The notes beneath the pieces are model-generated. The model was not told the origin of the DNA. It was given only the letters and a program-made list of their open reading frames with translations, and ran no database searches. A stretch of DNA of 64,000 nt from JACPYM01 sp031423495 (GTDB lineage Bacteria > Acidobacteriota > Blastocatellia > RBC074): the NCBI GenBank assembly GCA_031423495.1, contig JANPFP010000259.1, positions 71,786 through 135,785 on the forward strand. The letters run 5' to 3'. This document shows positions 43,696-52,404 of this stretch, in pieces. The first letter of the stretch is position 1; each line of letters begins with the position of its first letter. The translations under genes were made by a program, and so were the position numbers.

Positions 43696-45348
43696 CTATT
43701 GCAGCGCCCGCTCCCGCCACCGCATCACGCTCGTCATATCCAACCGTTCGGCTTTGAATTCAATCTGCTTGACTGCTTGCTTGCCATCGTCGCTCTCACG
43801 TTTCAATACGCTGCTGATTTCCATCCAGCGAACGGCTGAAAATTCCAGCTTGTCTTTGCCAAAAGACCGTTCGTCGTCTTCGGCAAACTCGCCGATGACC
43901 AGCATCACGGGATGCGGCTGCTTCAGCCAGTAATCCACCCAGCGTTGTTGTTTGATGGCGAACATCTCGCGGCCATCTTTGTTTTTCCGCAGCCACGAAT
44001 TGCCGCATTTCAGTTGCAGGTAAAGCCGTTGCCCCGTGCCTTTGCCTTCGTCGTCGGTGAATTCGAGTTCCATATCAATGCCTTCGTCTTCGACGCCGGG
44101 AATCTCGAAGCATTTCTGGTCTGCGCTGGTGATGCGCGCGCCGACTTCGAGTGCGAGCAGCTTGCCTTTGCGCCGCACGTCCAGCCGCCGCGCGTCTTCG
44201 GCCTGCAGGCTTTGCACTTGCGCGCGAATTTCGGCGCTGGCGAAGAGCCGCTCCAACTCATCCCACAGCTTGAACGGCGTATCGCACACGTCGCACACCA
44301 CCGTAGCTTGTTCCCGCCGCGCCATCAGCTTTTGCATCTGCGCTTGCGGATTGCCCTTTGGCGTATGACATTCTGGATTGGGGCAAACGTAATGACGCAG
44401 CCGTTCGACTTTCTCGCTGCGCGGCGGTTCGAGATGGGCGTGGATGTAATTGGCGAAGATGGCTTGTTCCTGCTCCGTCACGCCCGGCGCGAAATAGACG
44501 CTCAACGTACCGCGCCCTGCCGCTTCGCGCGTGAGCTTGAGGCCCATGTGATGCGCACCCGCCAACGTCTCGAAATCCGCCGCGTCGCGCCACAGTTCTT
44601 TCAGCTTAAACGATTCGCTGTCGGCCAGCTTGACCACCAGCGTAGCGTAAATGTCGTCGAGATAACCTTGCACCGCGTAGCTCACAAATACCGCCGGATG
44701 TTCGACGACCGCCGGACGTTCGCGCCCGCAATGGCTGGGGAAAACGAGCTTGTCGCCCTGCCGCAAACACAGGCCGCGTTCTTCCAGTTGCCGTTCCATC
44801 TCGCGCAACACGACGCGTTCGTCGGCGGATGCAAGCCGTCGCATTTCGATAATGTTGCCGTCGCGTTCGACCGTCTGAAACAGCAACCGCCCTTCGGCAA
44901 TCGAGCGCAACGGCAAACAGCCCAGTTCCGACGGCTCCTGCCGCAATGTGCGAATCACCGCCTGCGCGTAGGCATTGACCCACTCCGGTTGCAGCAACAC
45001 ATACGTGCCGTAATCCAACTCCTTCACCGCGCCGGGGCCGTCCAGCAAGCCTACGACGGTTTGCAACGTCGCATCGTCAAAGCGCGGCTCGTCGGCGAGT
45101 CGCTGCCACAGCTTCTCGCGCAATTCCTTGAAGGTCAGCAACACCTCGCCCTCATCGCGCAACTTCAGGATGTGATCTTTGATGAGTTTGAAAATGCGCG
45201 GCGAGGTACGCTTTTCCATCTGCGCCCACGGAATGCCTTCCACAATCGCCCGACTCAACGCCTCACAATTCGTACCCTCTTTGGCGCTCGTCTCGAAATA
45301 GCGAAAGCCCTGCTCTTCGGCGAATTGCTGCCATTCCGCTTTGCAGAG
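43696..45348 (-). pseudogene. 5'-truncated Ras-like GTPase / DUF4365-type protein
   Basis: The frame is open to an in-frame TAG at 45351. The first 30 codons encode the end of a Ras/Roc-like GTPase, with FRYFETSAKEGTN as the G5 (SAK) motif. P-loop, switch and NKxD motifs are missing. Next come a helical part resembling COR-type regions (EWVNAYAQAVIRTLR), a CPNPECH...CDVC zinc site (about 200 residues from the end) and a C-terminal DUF4365-like nuclease-fold segment (YLQLKCGNSWL). A TTG start at 45258 could still yield a 520-residue protein. TIR-GTPase-DUF4365 proteins of this kind occur in Acidobacteriota and cyanobacteria; a TIR head is at 46981-47409. Confidence 0.75.
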
Positions 45349-45436
45349 CTAACTCCGCTTCGTCGTTTTCTCAGTCCGCTCCGGCAAAGTGAGTAAAGAG
45401 CGTATAGGATAACTCCAGAGCCTTCAGCAGAGCTAA
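45343..45436. repeat. 10-bp direct repeats at a truncation junction
   Basis: GCAGAGCTAA occurs at 45343-45352 and again at 45427-45436. The first marks where the GTPase reading frame stops abruptly, the second overlaps the stop codon of the FGE-like gene. Such short repeats fit recombination or insertion at this point. The 74 bases between show no gene. Confidence 0.5.
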
Positions 45437-46752
45437 GGAGTCCTCGACAACATCGCAACACGAACACCGAAACTTTTGCCGTGATAGCTGTGACCACCAC
45501 CACTACGAGCGGCGGAGCGACAACACTCGTTGTTACCGTTGACCGAATCGCCGCGCAACACCCGGTAGCCGTCTGAGTCTCCCCCACCTAACCAAGCTGA
45601 ACCATCCGATGGAGCACCGTAATAATTTTTGTGATAAATATCCTCGCACCACTCGCTCACGTTGCCATGCATATCGTAAAGCCCAAACGCGTTTGGCTGT
45701 TTCTGCCCAACAGGATGAGTTGTGCGCTCACCTTCAAGATCACCTAAGTGGTACGCCGAATTCAGGCTGTACCAAGTCATAGAATTGAAATCGCCAGCAT
45801 AAGGGCCAGTAGTTCCAGCACGGCATGCATATTCCCATTCAGCCTCTGTTGGCAGCCGGTATTGCTCGCCAGTCATCAGCGACAACTTACGGCAAAACTC
45901 TTGGGCTTCGTCGAATGAAACCCGTTCAACAGGCAAATTGTCACCCTTGAAAGTTGATCGGTTATAACCATAGCCCATTACCGCGCGCCATTGCACTTGG
46001 GTTACCTCATACTTACCCAGATAGAATGGCCTAAGAATTGTTACAGTATGCACTGGCCTTTCATTTCCATCATCGCTACCCATGCGGAATTCTCCGGGTT
46101 TAATCAAAATCATCTCCATCCCAATTGAGTTTTTCAGCGATGGAGCAAGAGAGTTGGCGAATGTAATCGCTGATTCCAGCGCTAGCTTTCTCGCGTCTTC
46201 AACCCTTCTTCTCTCAGCCTCAAGCCTTACCGCCTCTTCTTCCGCAAGCCTTCTTCTCACGGCCTCAAGCCTTGCCGCCTCCTCGTTGGCTCTGATCTCC
46301 TCTCGGGTCAATTGAATACGCCCGCCGCCCTTGCAGGTTTGACAGACTTTGGTCACGTCGTAGCCTCTATCCACGCTCCTTGTCCCGCTACCACGACAAA
46401 CACGGCACCTCATTCGACCTGTGCCATTACAGGTTGAGCAAACATCGTATTCGCCGGAAAACTTATTTATTTTTGAGTAGTGAGGACGCCCGTAACTACT
46501 ATCACAAATGGTTTCACCTTTAGCTGCGCAGTTGGAACACCTGACCTCCTCGTATTTAGCAATGTGTTCGTGCGTTTTGCCAGAGCCATTGCAGACGGAA
46601 CAGGTCTTAAACTGCGCAGCCGGTTGAGCCGCTCTTGGAGTACCGCCTGTCCTTCTTTTTTGGGCGTTCGTTGAACTGCTGAGGATCAGCAGACTCGACA
46701 AGAGAAGTAGAAAGCTTGCTAACACGACGAGCTTGGTTTTACGGATGGTCAT
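45433..46752 (-). CDS. DnaJ-type zinc-finger plus formylglycine-generating-enzyme-like secreted protein
   Basis: ATG at 46752 with GGGAGG upstream gives 439 residues. A signal peptide (about residues 1-30) is followed by several CxxC / CxxCxGxG knuckles (about 45-130: CSVCNGSGK, CSNC, CSTCNGTG, CRVCRGSG, CQTCKGGG), as in DnaJ. A charged coiled coil comes next (about 135-190). An FGE/SUMF1 domain fills the C-terminus: MILIKPGEFRMGSDDGN, KYEVTQVQWRAVMG, YRLPTEAEWEYACRAG, DMHGNVSEWCED. RGDSVNGNNECCRSAARSG keeps the Cys region of the family. A DnaJ finger outside the cytoplasm is unusual. It separates two pieces of a TIR/GTPase system. Confidence 0.85.
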   Translation of the reverse strand: MTIRKTKLVVLASFLLLLSSLLILSSSTNAQKRRTGGTPRAAQPAAQFKTCSVCNGSGKTHEHIAKYEEVRCSNCAAKGETICDSSYGRPHYSKINKFSGEYDVCSTCNGTGRMRCRVCRGSGTRSVDRGYDVTKVCQTCKGGGRIQLTREEIRANEEAARLEAVRRRLAEEEAVRLEAERRRVEDARKLALESAITFANSLAPSLKNSIGMEMILIKPGEFRMGSDDGNERPVHTVTILRPFYLGKYEVTQVQWRAVMGYGYNRSTFKGDNLPVERVSFDEAQEFCRKLSLMTGEQYRLPTEAEWEYACRAGTTGPYAGDFNSMTWYSLNSAYHLGDLEGERTTHPVGQKQPNAFGLYDMHGNVSEWCEDIYHKNYYGAPSDGSAWLGGGDSDGYRVLRGDSVNGNNECCRSAARSGGGHSYHGKSFGVRVAMLSRTP

Positions 46753-46980
46753 AGTTCCTCCCAGAGTGCCAAGTGATAGGGTGAGATAACGGCAGTGAGT
46801 CAACCACCGCCCAAGTAGCTTGATTGTTTCCCAACGCCAACCGCCGTAACAAAGACATCACGCTCGGCGAAGCTGTCAGTTGGGTTTGTTGATGGACGCG
46901 CTTTAAGGTTACATCACCTCTGCGCGACGGCAATATACACCGCTTTCGAGATAGCGTGAATGGAGTACGCACATTCTTAA

Positions 46981-47409
46981 CTACGATAATTTCAAACAGC
47001 TTCGCATACTCCTGCTCGCGCGCCTCCGGTAGTCAGTTGATGTAAGGAATTGCGCCAGCGACTCTTTGATCGGAGCCGCGTCGAGCCGCAGCAGCAGGAA
47101 GCGGCGCGCTTGATTCAGCGGATCGCGGAACCGAAACGTCTCTGCTTCCAACTGCGCCCACTCGTCACCGTAGGCATGCGCTGACAGACACAGCACCTGC
47201 ACGCGCGACTGCTCTAACCCGGCCTCGCGCTGCGCCTGCCGGTCATCAGCGCGTAGACTTTCCCCATCTCCTTCAAAGACCTCAGGCTCAAAGACGCCGG
47301 GCCACACGCGCAGCCCATCCGCCCGCAAGCGTTCGGCGATCTCGCGCACGCGCTCTCGGTCGCGGCGGCTGTGGCTCAGGAATACGTCGTAGTTGAATTG
47401 GTCTGCCAT
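46981..47409 (-). pseudogene. Degenerate TIR-domain fragment
   Basis: A 142-codon frame starts MADQFNYDVFLSHSRRDR, a TIR box 1, and keeps RVQVLCLSAHAYGDEWAQLE with the Glu that acts in TIR NADases, then RRFLLLRLDAAPIKESLAQF. Two faults mark decay. The stretch between RVW and QSRV (about residues 37-70) does not match the usual WFDEW...PGDSI segment. After AQFL the family continues YINWLPEAREQEYAKL, which here is read only in another frame, with TGA in place of Trp. So a 1-base deletion and a nonsense change ended it. It was probably the head of a TIR-GTPase or TIR-repeat protein. Confidence 0.7.
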
Positions 47410-47635
47410 ACCGTGTTGTTCCTCAGGTCAGTGAAGCGCTGCTTGATTGATGTTGTGCCGATAATGTCGGGCTAAGTGCGTTCGGGGCGGCGCGCAGTAT
47501 AGGCGACCTCACGCGCTTGGCTCAATGCCGTCGCCAGTGCGCCGTGTGGTTTGGAAAAGTGCGGCGATAAACGGAGTCAACGGGATGGCTACACTTAGAT
47601 CGGTTTTCATTTCTGTGTACGGGAAAGCGACGAGG

Positions 47636-47668
47636 AGTGTAGGGCGGGTTCCCAACCGGCCCTACACT
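47636..47668. repeat. REP-like palindrome, copy 1
   Basis: AGTGTAGGG and CCCTACACT are 9-bp arms around a core with CGGGTTCCCAACCGG, itself nearly palindromic. The same element occurs at 63964-64000, and in inverted orientation inside the next palindrome. Confidence 0.8.
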
Positions 47669-47683
47669 CCCGCTGTCACTGTA

Positions 47684-47740
47684 ACGGGTTAAGCAGGTGT
47701 AGAGCCGGTTGGGAACCCGCCCCACACCTGCTTAACCCGT
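47684..47740. repeat. REP-like palindrome, copy 2, inverted, with 17-bp outer arms
   Basis: ACGGGTTAAGCAGGTGT and its exact complement form perfect arms. The 23-base centre, AGAGCCGGTTGGG then AACCCGCCCC, is the reverse complement of copy 1 apart from about two bases. Two inverted units only 15 bp apart resemble REP/BIME pairs. Confidence 0.8.
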
Positions 47741-47911
47741 AAACCCGAACTAAGCGTGGTGTCGGCCTGATTGCCTAAAGTGCGGAACACGAAGCCAACG
47801 GTTGCTTCGCACCCGCGTAGAGCGTCGCTGAGTGGCTGAGTGCTTAGGCTGATCAAACCATTGGCAAACTGGTATGTCAGAGTTGATCTATAAAGAATGC
47901 GCTCAAGCGAG

Positions 47912-48619
47912 CTACGATTTAGAGCTGCGGGTAAAAACGGTTTGTGCCGACTGGCGTATCTGAAAGTAAGATTCCAAACGGCCCAGCGTATTTTTCAGCG
48001 CATTTTGCACGTGTTTGCGCATCGCCTCCGCCGCGACTTTCGGGCTTTCGTTGCACAACGTAGCGGCTAAGTCCTGATGGCGGCGTGACGGTTCGTTCGT
48101 CGCTTTCGCGCGCGGCACACAAAGCCAGGTCGAAGCCAGCACCTGATTTTTTTCGATGGCATCGCATAACGGCTGGCAATGCGCGCCCTCGGCAATGCGG
48201 CGATGCAACTTTTCGTGGTGTGACAGATAGAGAAACCGATCTTTGCCCGCCTTGGTAGAAAGCGCGTCAACGCGCGCTGCCAGCTTTTGTAATTCAGCCC
48301 GTTCTGAAGCGGTGGCGACTTCGGCAAAAAGTTTGGCGGCTTGCACTTCCAACGCCTCGCGCACGACATAATGGCCGCGCACTTCGTCTTCGGTCGGAAT
48401 CTTGACGCGCGTACCCGCGCGCGGGCGACTTTCGAGCAGGCCTTCTAGCTCTAGCCGCTGCAAGGCTTCTGACACGGGCAGCATGCTCATACCGAGTTCG
48501 ACGGCGACTTTGCGGCGCGAGACGACCTGGCCGATGGGCAATTCGCCGCGCAAAATCTTTTCGCGCAAAATCAGATAGGCTTCAGCCGATAAACTGGCGG
48601 TGGCAGACGTTTCTTTCAT
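47912..48619 (-). CDS. GntR-family transcriptional regulator (FadR/FCD subfamily)
   Basis: A 235-residue protein. EAYLILREKILRGELPIGQV and SRRKVAVELGMSMLPVSEAL (about residues 12-52) form the winged helix. An all-helical FCD-like domain follows, with HHEKLHRRIAEGAHCQPL and the HVQNAL His residues that may bind metal or ligand. It is divergent from the aromatic-acid genes at 48847 onward, and a matching palindrome, CTGTCATATCAG, lies in the shared 227-bp gap. Ligand is likely a pathway intermediate or the substrate acid. The last 30 residues lack the usual FCD end. Confidence 0.88.
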   Translation of the reverse strand: MKETSATASLSAEAYLILREKILRGELPIGQVVSRRKVAVELGMSMLPVSEALQRLELEGLLESRPRAGTRVKIPTEDEVRGHYVVREALEVQAAKLFAEVATASERAELQKLAARVDALSTKAGKDRFLYLSHHEKLHRRIAEGAHCQPLCDAIEKNQVLASTWLCVPRAKATNEPSRRHQDLAATLCNESPKVAAEAMRKHVQNALKNTLGRLESYFQIRQSAQTVFTRSSKS

Positions 48620-48734
48620 AAAGGTTCCCCCGGTTGCGTTAATTTGGTTGCGTTAAATCAAGTCTCAGGCAAGTGCGCCGGAGTATGCTGACCGGGCAGG
48701 ACAGTGTCAAGAATTCCATGGAGCGAAAATCAAT

Positions 48735-48746
48735 CTGTCATATCAG
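48735..48746. promoter_or_regulatory. Proposed GntR operator, copy 1
   Basis: CTGTCATATCAG lies between the regulator and the DUF6282 gene. It fits CTGA-N4-TCAG with one mismatch. The same palindrome occurs at 49783 and 63135, each before a gene of the island. Confidence 0.6.
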
Positions 48747-48846
48747 AATCTCGCCGTGAGGCTTGACCCCACGAAAGTGCAACAGCATACTGTCGCCCGA
48801 AGTTTCCAAAACATTCCACTATCACCATCAATTTTGAGGGAGCAAG

Positions 48847-49770
48847 ATGAGCGAACATAACGACGTAGTTACGCCAGTGACCGACGCAGCGTGGGAAGCC
48901 TTGCAAGGCGCGTATGACTTACAAATTCACGTCGCGCCCGATGTGATCGAACGGCGCATTGACGACGTAGACCTCGCGCACGACTTTCTCGCGCGCGGGA
49001 TGAAAGGCTTCGTGTTGAAGTCGCATTACATCCCGACCGCCGAACGTGCGCAAGTTGTGACCAAATGCGTGCCGGGCATCGAGGCTTACGGAGCCATCGC
49101 GCTTAACCATAGTGTCGGCGGCTTGAATCCGGTCGCGGTCGAAATCGCTGGACGTTCAGGTAACAAGATCGTTTGGTTCCCAACCGTAGACGCCGCGAAC
49201 GAAACTGCGGGACGGCTCGACGGCCCGAATGTGAAGCTGCCGTTTTGGGCAAAGATTCAACGCGAGATTGCGACGGCGGGCATTACGCGACCGCCTATGA
49301 CCGTGTTGAATGAGGCGGGTGCGATCAACGAAGACGCGCGCCAGTGCCTCGAGCTCATCGCCAAGCACGACATGATTTTGGCGACCGGGCATCTGGGGCG
49401 GCACGAAATTTTTCCGTTGGTCAAAGCCGCCAAAGAAAGCGGCGTCAAGCGCGTCATCGTCACGCACGCTGAATTTCCTTCGCAAAACCTGACGGGCGAA
49501 GAGCAAGCCGCACTCGCCGACCTCGGCGCGATTATCGAGCATTGCTTCACGACCTATCACACCAACAAAGCGCCGTGGGAATCGGTCTTCGCCAACATTC
49601 GTACGACGGGCGTCGAGCGCTCAATGCTGGCGACTGACTTGGGACAGAAAACCAATCCGCCGGTGGCCGAAGGATTTGCGATGTTTGCGCAACGTTTTCT
49701 GGATGCGGGCTATAGCGTTGCGGAAGTTAAACGGATGGCGGTGACGATTCCGTCGGCACTCATTCACTAA
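48847..49770 (+). CDS. DUF6282 family protein, amidohydrolase-like
   Basis: A 307-residue protein. YDLQIHVAPDVIERRIDDVD (about residues 24-43) provides a His-x-x-Asp pair near the start, LKSHYIPTAER and MILATGHLGRHEI carry further His, and VIVTHAEFPSQN looks metal-binding: the spread of a TIM-barrel amidohydrolase. DUF6282 has no assigned reaction. It heads the catabolic genes, followed 42 bp later by the hydratase, so a step such as 2-pyrone-4,6-dicarboxylate hydrolysis (done by LigI, another amidohydrolase) or OMA isomerisation is conceivable. A start AGGGAG lies before ATG 48847. Confidence 0.8.
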   Translation: MSEHNDVVTPVTDAAWEALQGAYDLQIHVAPDVIERRIDDVDLAHDFLARGMKGFVLKSHYIPTAERAQVVTKCVPGIEAYGAIALNHSVGGLNPVAVEIAGRSGNKIVWFPTVDAANETAGRLDGPNVKLPFWAKIQREIATAGITRPPMTVLNEAGAINEDARQCLELIAKHDMILATGHLGRHEIFPLVKAAKESGVKRVIVTHAEFPSQNLTGEEQAALADLGAIIEHCFTTYHTNKAPWESVFANIRTTGVERSMLATDLGQKTNPPVAEGFAMFAQRFLDAGYSVAEVKRMAVTIPSALIH

Positions 49771-49782
49771 GTTTTACTAAAA

Positions 49783-49794
49783 CTGACATTTCAG
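49783..49794. promoter_or_regulatory. Proposed GntR operator, copy 2
   Basis: CTGACATTTCAG (CTGA-N4-TCAG, perfect arms) lies in the 42-bp gap before the PIG-L gene, 19 bases from its ATG. Confidence 0.6.
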
Positions 49795-49812
49795 ATTTGA
49801 GGGACAAGTTAG

Positions 49813-50541
49813 ATGAGTTGGGAAAATGAAAAATTGTTAGTCGTCAGCGCGCACGCCGCTGATTTCGTTTGGCGCGCGGGCGGAGCGATTGCGCTTTATG
49901 CTTCGCGCGGCGCGCGGGTGCGCGTGCTGTGTTTGTCATATGGCGAACGCGGCGAGTCGCAAGGGCTTTGGAAAAAAGAAGGCATGACGATTGAGAAGGT
50001 GAAAGAGATTCGCCACGCCGAAGCAATCGCCGCCGCTGAAACGCTGGGCGCAGAGATCCGCTGCTTTAACGCGGGCGATTATCCGTTGGGTGTTACGCCG
50101 CAACTGACTGAAGAACTCGTGCAGGAATTTCGCAGCTATCAACCGACGTGCGTGATGACGCATACCCCGATTGACCCTTACAACGGCGATCACGTTGAGA
50201 CTTCTAAACTCACGATGAACGCGCGTATTTATGCTCAGGCGATGGGCTATCCAAGCGAACACAAACATCTGGGCGCGCCGCCGGTGTTTTATTTCGAACC
50301 GCATCAAACCGAAATGTGCCAGTTCACTCCCGACGTAATTCTCGACATCACGCCGGTGTTTGAAACGAAGGTCAAAGCGATGCATTGCATGGATGCGCAA
50401 ACGCATCTCTGGAACTATTACACCGACGTAGCCAAACGGCGCGGCACGCAGGGCGGACGCAATTCGGGCAATCCCGCGATTGTTTACGCCGAAGCCTTTC
50501 AACGCGTTTATCCGCAAGTCACGATGGAGCCGATTTCATGA
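49813..50541 (+). CDS. 4-oxalomesaconate hydratase-like PIG-L protein
   Basis: A 242-residue protein of the PIG-L/LmbE superfamily. LLVVSAHAADFVWRAGGAI (about residues 8-26) takes the place of the AHPDD zinc motif and matches the AHxADFVWRAGG pattern of GalB, the 4-oxalomesaconate hydratase of Pseudomonas putida. LSYGERGESQGLWKK and MTHTPIDPYNGDHVET also match. The next two genes encode the aldolase and ring-cleaving dioxygenase of the same route, so a GalB/LigJ role (adding water to 4-oxalomesaconate) is well supported. A deacetylase activity is the fallback. It overlaps the aldolase gene by four bases. Confidence 0.85.
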   Translation: MSWENEKLLVVSAHAADFVWRAGGAIALYASRGARVRVLCLSYGERGESQGLWKKEGMTIEKVKEIRHAEAIAAAETLGAEIRCFNAGDYPLGVTPQLTEELVQEFRSYQPTCVMTHTPIDPYNGDHVETSKLTMNARIYAQAMGYPSEHKHLGAPPVFYFEPHQTEMCQFTPDVILDITPVFETKVKAMHCMDAQTHLWNYYTDVAKRRGTQGGRNSGNPAIVYAEAFQRVYPQVTMEPIS

Positions 50542-51245
50542 AAAACGTAGTCGTTAGAAACATTCAGCGCGCCGATGCTGAACTGATTAAAGCACTGGGC
50601 GCGCAAGGTTCCGCCACGGTGTCAGAGGCGCAAAATCGCACGGGCTTGCTGCAACCTTATATGCGTCCGATCTATCCGACAGCGCGTTTAGCGGGTTCTG
50701 CCATAACAGTTTTATGTCACCCCGGCGACAACATGATGATTCACGCCGCGATTGAAGTCTGTCAGCCGGGCGATGTGTTGGTGGTGGCGACGACTTCGCC
50801 TTCGACCTGCGGGATGTTTGGCGAACTGATGGGGACTTCGTGTCAGACGCACGGCATTCGCGGCTTGATTTTGGATGCAGGCATACGCGATGTCGCCGAC
50901 CTGACCACGATGAACTTTCCCGTGTGGGCTAAAGCGATTTCAGCGCAAGGGCCTTTAAAAGTCGTGCCCGGTTCGGTGAATGTGCCTATCGTATGCGCAG
51001 GCGCGCAGGTGAACCCCGGCGATGTCGTCGTTGGTGACGTAGACGGCATCGTCATCGTCCCACGCGCGCACGTCGCCGCCGTTGCGCGGCTGGGGCAAGA
51101 ACGAGTCGAGAAAGAAGCGCAAGTGCGCGCGCGACTCAAGGCCGGAGAATATAGCGTCAACATTCAAGGCTTGCGTGCAAAGCTGGCTGAGTTAGGCGTC
51201 GAATACGTCGAATATACCGAGGGGGAGACCAAGCATAATGGGTGA
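50538..51245 (+). CDS. 4-carboxy-4-hydroxy-2-oxoadipate aldolase, RraA/LigK type
   Basis: ATG at 50538, overlapping the upstream TGA, gives 235 residues. GSATVSEAQNRTG (about residues 18-30), MIHAAIEVCQPGDVLVVAT and GLILDAGIRDVADLTTMNFP (about 111-130, with the GxRD active-site pair) are hallmarks of the RraA-like aldolases LigK, ProA and GalC. These split 4-carboxy-4-hydroxy-2-oxoadipate into pyruvate and oxaloacetate with a divalent metal. VGDVDGIVIVPR near residue 180 is also typical. Family confusion with the RNase E inhibitor RraA is excluded by context. Confidence 0.87.
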   Translation: MKNVVVRNIQRADAELIKALGAQGSATVSEAQNRTGLLQPYMRPIYPTARLAGSAITVLCHPGDNMMIHAAIEVCQPGDVLVVATTSPSTCGMFGELMGTSCQTHGIRGLILDAGIRDVADLTTMNFPVWAKAISAQGPLKVVPGSVNVPIVCAGAQVNPGDVVVGDVDGIVIVPRAHVAAVARLGQERVEKEAQVRARLKAGEYSVNIQGLRAKLAELGVEYVEYTEGETKHNG

Positions 51246-52401
51246 GATCGTAGCCGCTTTTGCCACCTGCCACGCACCGCAACTTTTCACTTATCCGCCG
51301 GATGAAGACCCCGCGCAGCTTGATGCCAGCATCGCGGGCATGCGCGAACTCGGCAAGATTCTGGATGAGACCAAGCCCGACGTGATTCTGTTTCTCGGCA
51401 GCGATCATCTCGAAACCTTTTCGATTGGTTGCGTGCCTACGTTTGCGATTGTCGCGGGCAATCGCGCGACGGCTGAATTCGCCGGACGCAAATTCGATCT
51501 GCCGATTCATCGTGAGCTGGCCGAAACTCTGTTATATCAGTTAGTAGACGCCGGTTTCGATTTGGCTTATTCAGAAGACGCTGTGTTAGGGCATACGTTT
51601 GCCGTGCCGTTTGAGTTCGTGATTGCCGGACGCGACATTCCGGTCGTACCGATTCACACCAATGTTTATATGCCGCCTTTGCCGTCGCCGAAACGCTGCG
51701 CGGCGCTGGGACGCGAACTGGCGCGTTTCATTGCGTCGCGGCCTGAGCGCGTATGCATCATTGCCAGCGGCGGCATGTCGCACTATCCGGGTACGTGGAA
51801 GTATCCGCAGCCCGAATTCGATTTCGATAAATGGATGATTGCCGAACTCGAACACGGACGCATTGAGACGTTGCTCAACCTGACTTCTGAACAACTTGAC
51901 GAAGTCGGCAACACTGAGCTTTTGCCGTGGGCTGTGATGTTCGGGGCGATTGGCGCAGTGCCGGGCGAGCTTATTCAATACACGCCGACGTGGCATCACG
52001 GACACGCGATGATGCGCTTTTTGCCGCAACGCGAACGCGCCACGCCGACCGAAGTTGCGCCGCCCGCTTATGTATTCAAAGACGAAGGCGGCTTTCAGTT
52101 TTATGCACATCCACCCGCCGAGGCTTATCACTTGAACAAGTTGTTGTTCGATATGCGGCTCGATTCCGGCTTGCGTCGCCGCTTGCTAACTGATCTTGAT
52201 GGCGTGGTTCTGGAATATCAGTTACGCCCAGATTGCCACGACGCGGCGCGGGCGCTGGCCGAAGTCGGTACGACGGCGAAGATCAGTGACAACGCCGGAC
52301 GCATCGTCGCAGCAGGCGCGCATCCGTTGCACGCATTGATGACCTTGCACGCCGTACACGGTGAGATGAAACGATTGCAGCGCGAGTTGGAGAATCAATA
52401 A
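51238..52401 (+). CDS. Fused class III extradiol dioxygenase (LigB + LigA domains), gallate dioxygenase type
   Basis: A 387-residue protein, ATG 51238 with GGGGGAG upstream. The LigB-like domain (about 1-275) keeps the Fe(II) ligands His12 (CHAP), His57 (GSDHLE) and Glu227 (GNTELLPW), plus His119 (GHTF) and the base His182 (GGMSHYPG). The C-terminal part (about 290-387, LNKLLFDMRLDSGL ... GAHPLHALMTLHAVHG) is a LigA domain. The same one-chain order is seen in GalA/DesB, whereas LigAB uses two genes. It should open gallate or a related 3,4-dihydroxybenzoate between C4 and C5. It overlaps the aldolase gene by 8 bp. Confidence 0.88.
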   Translation: MGEIVAAFATCHAPQLFTYPPDEDPAQLDASIAGMRELGKILDETKPDVILFLGSDHLETFSIGCVPTFAIVAGNRATAEFAGRKFDLPIHRELAETLLYQLVDAGFDLAYSEDAVLGHTFAVPFEFVIAGRDIPVVPIHTNVYMPPLPSPKRCAALGRELARFIASRPERVCIIASGGMSHYPGTWKYPQPEFDFDKWMIAELEHGRIETLLNLTSEQLDEVGNTELLPWAVMFGAIGAVPGELIQYTPTWHHGHAMMRFLPQRERATPTEVAPPAYVFKDEGGFQFYAHPPAEAYHLNKLLFDMRLDSGLRRRLLTDLDGVVLEYQLRPDCHDAARALAEVGTTAKISDNAGRIVAAGAHPLHALMTLHAVHGEMKRLQRELENQ

Positions 52402-52404
52402 CTT

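Larger units (their letters stand above)
47410..47911. other. Intergenic region carrying paired palindromic repeats
   Basis: No gene is seen in these 500 bases. Two related palindromes in opposite orientation lie at 47636-47668 and 47684-47740. The part right of 47741 (to the GntR stop) contains nothing recognisable. Confidence 0.6.

Noticed and set aside
43912..45396. A 494-codon plus-strand frame opposite the GTPase/DUF4365 remnant
   Set aside because: It is a long antisense frame rich in His, Arg, Phe and Leu with no motif; the minus strand shows clear domains.
50385..50537. Longer aldolase start at 50385
   Set aside because: It runs through the PIG-L coding region in another frame. The ATG at 50538 with a 4-bp overlap gives the known RraA length.
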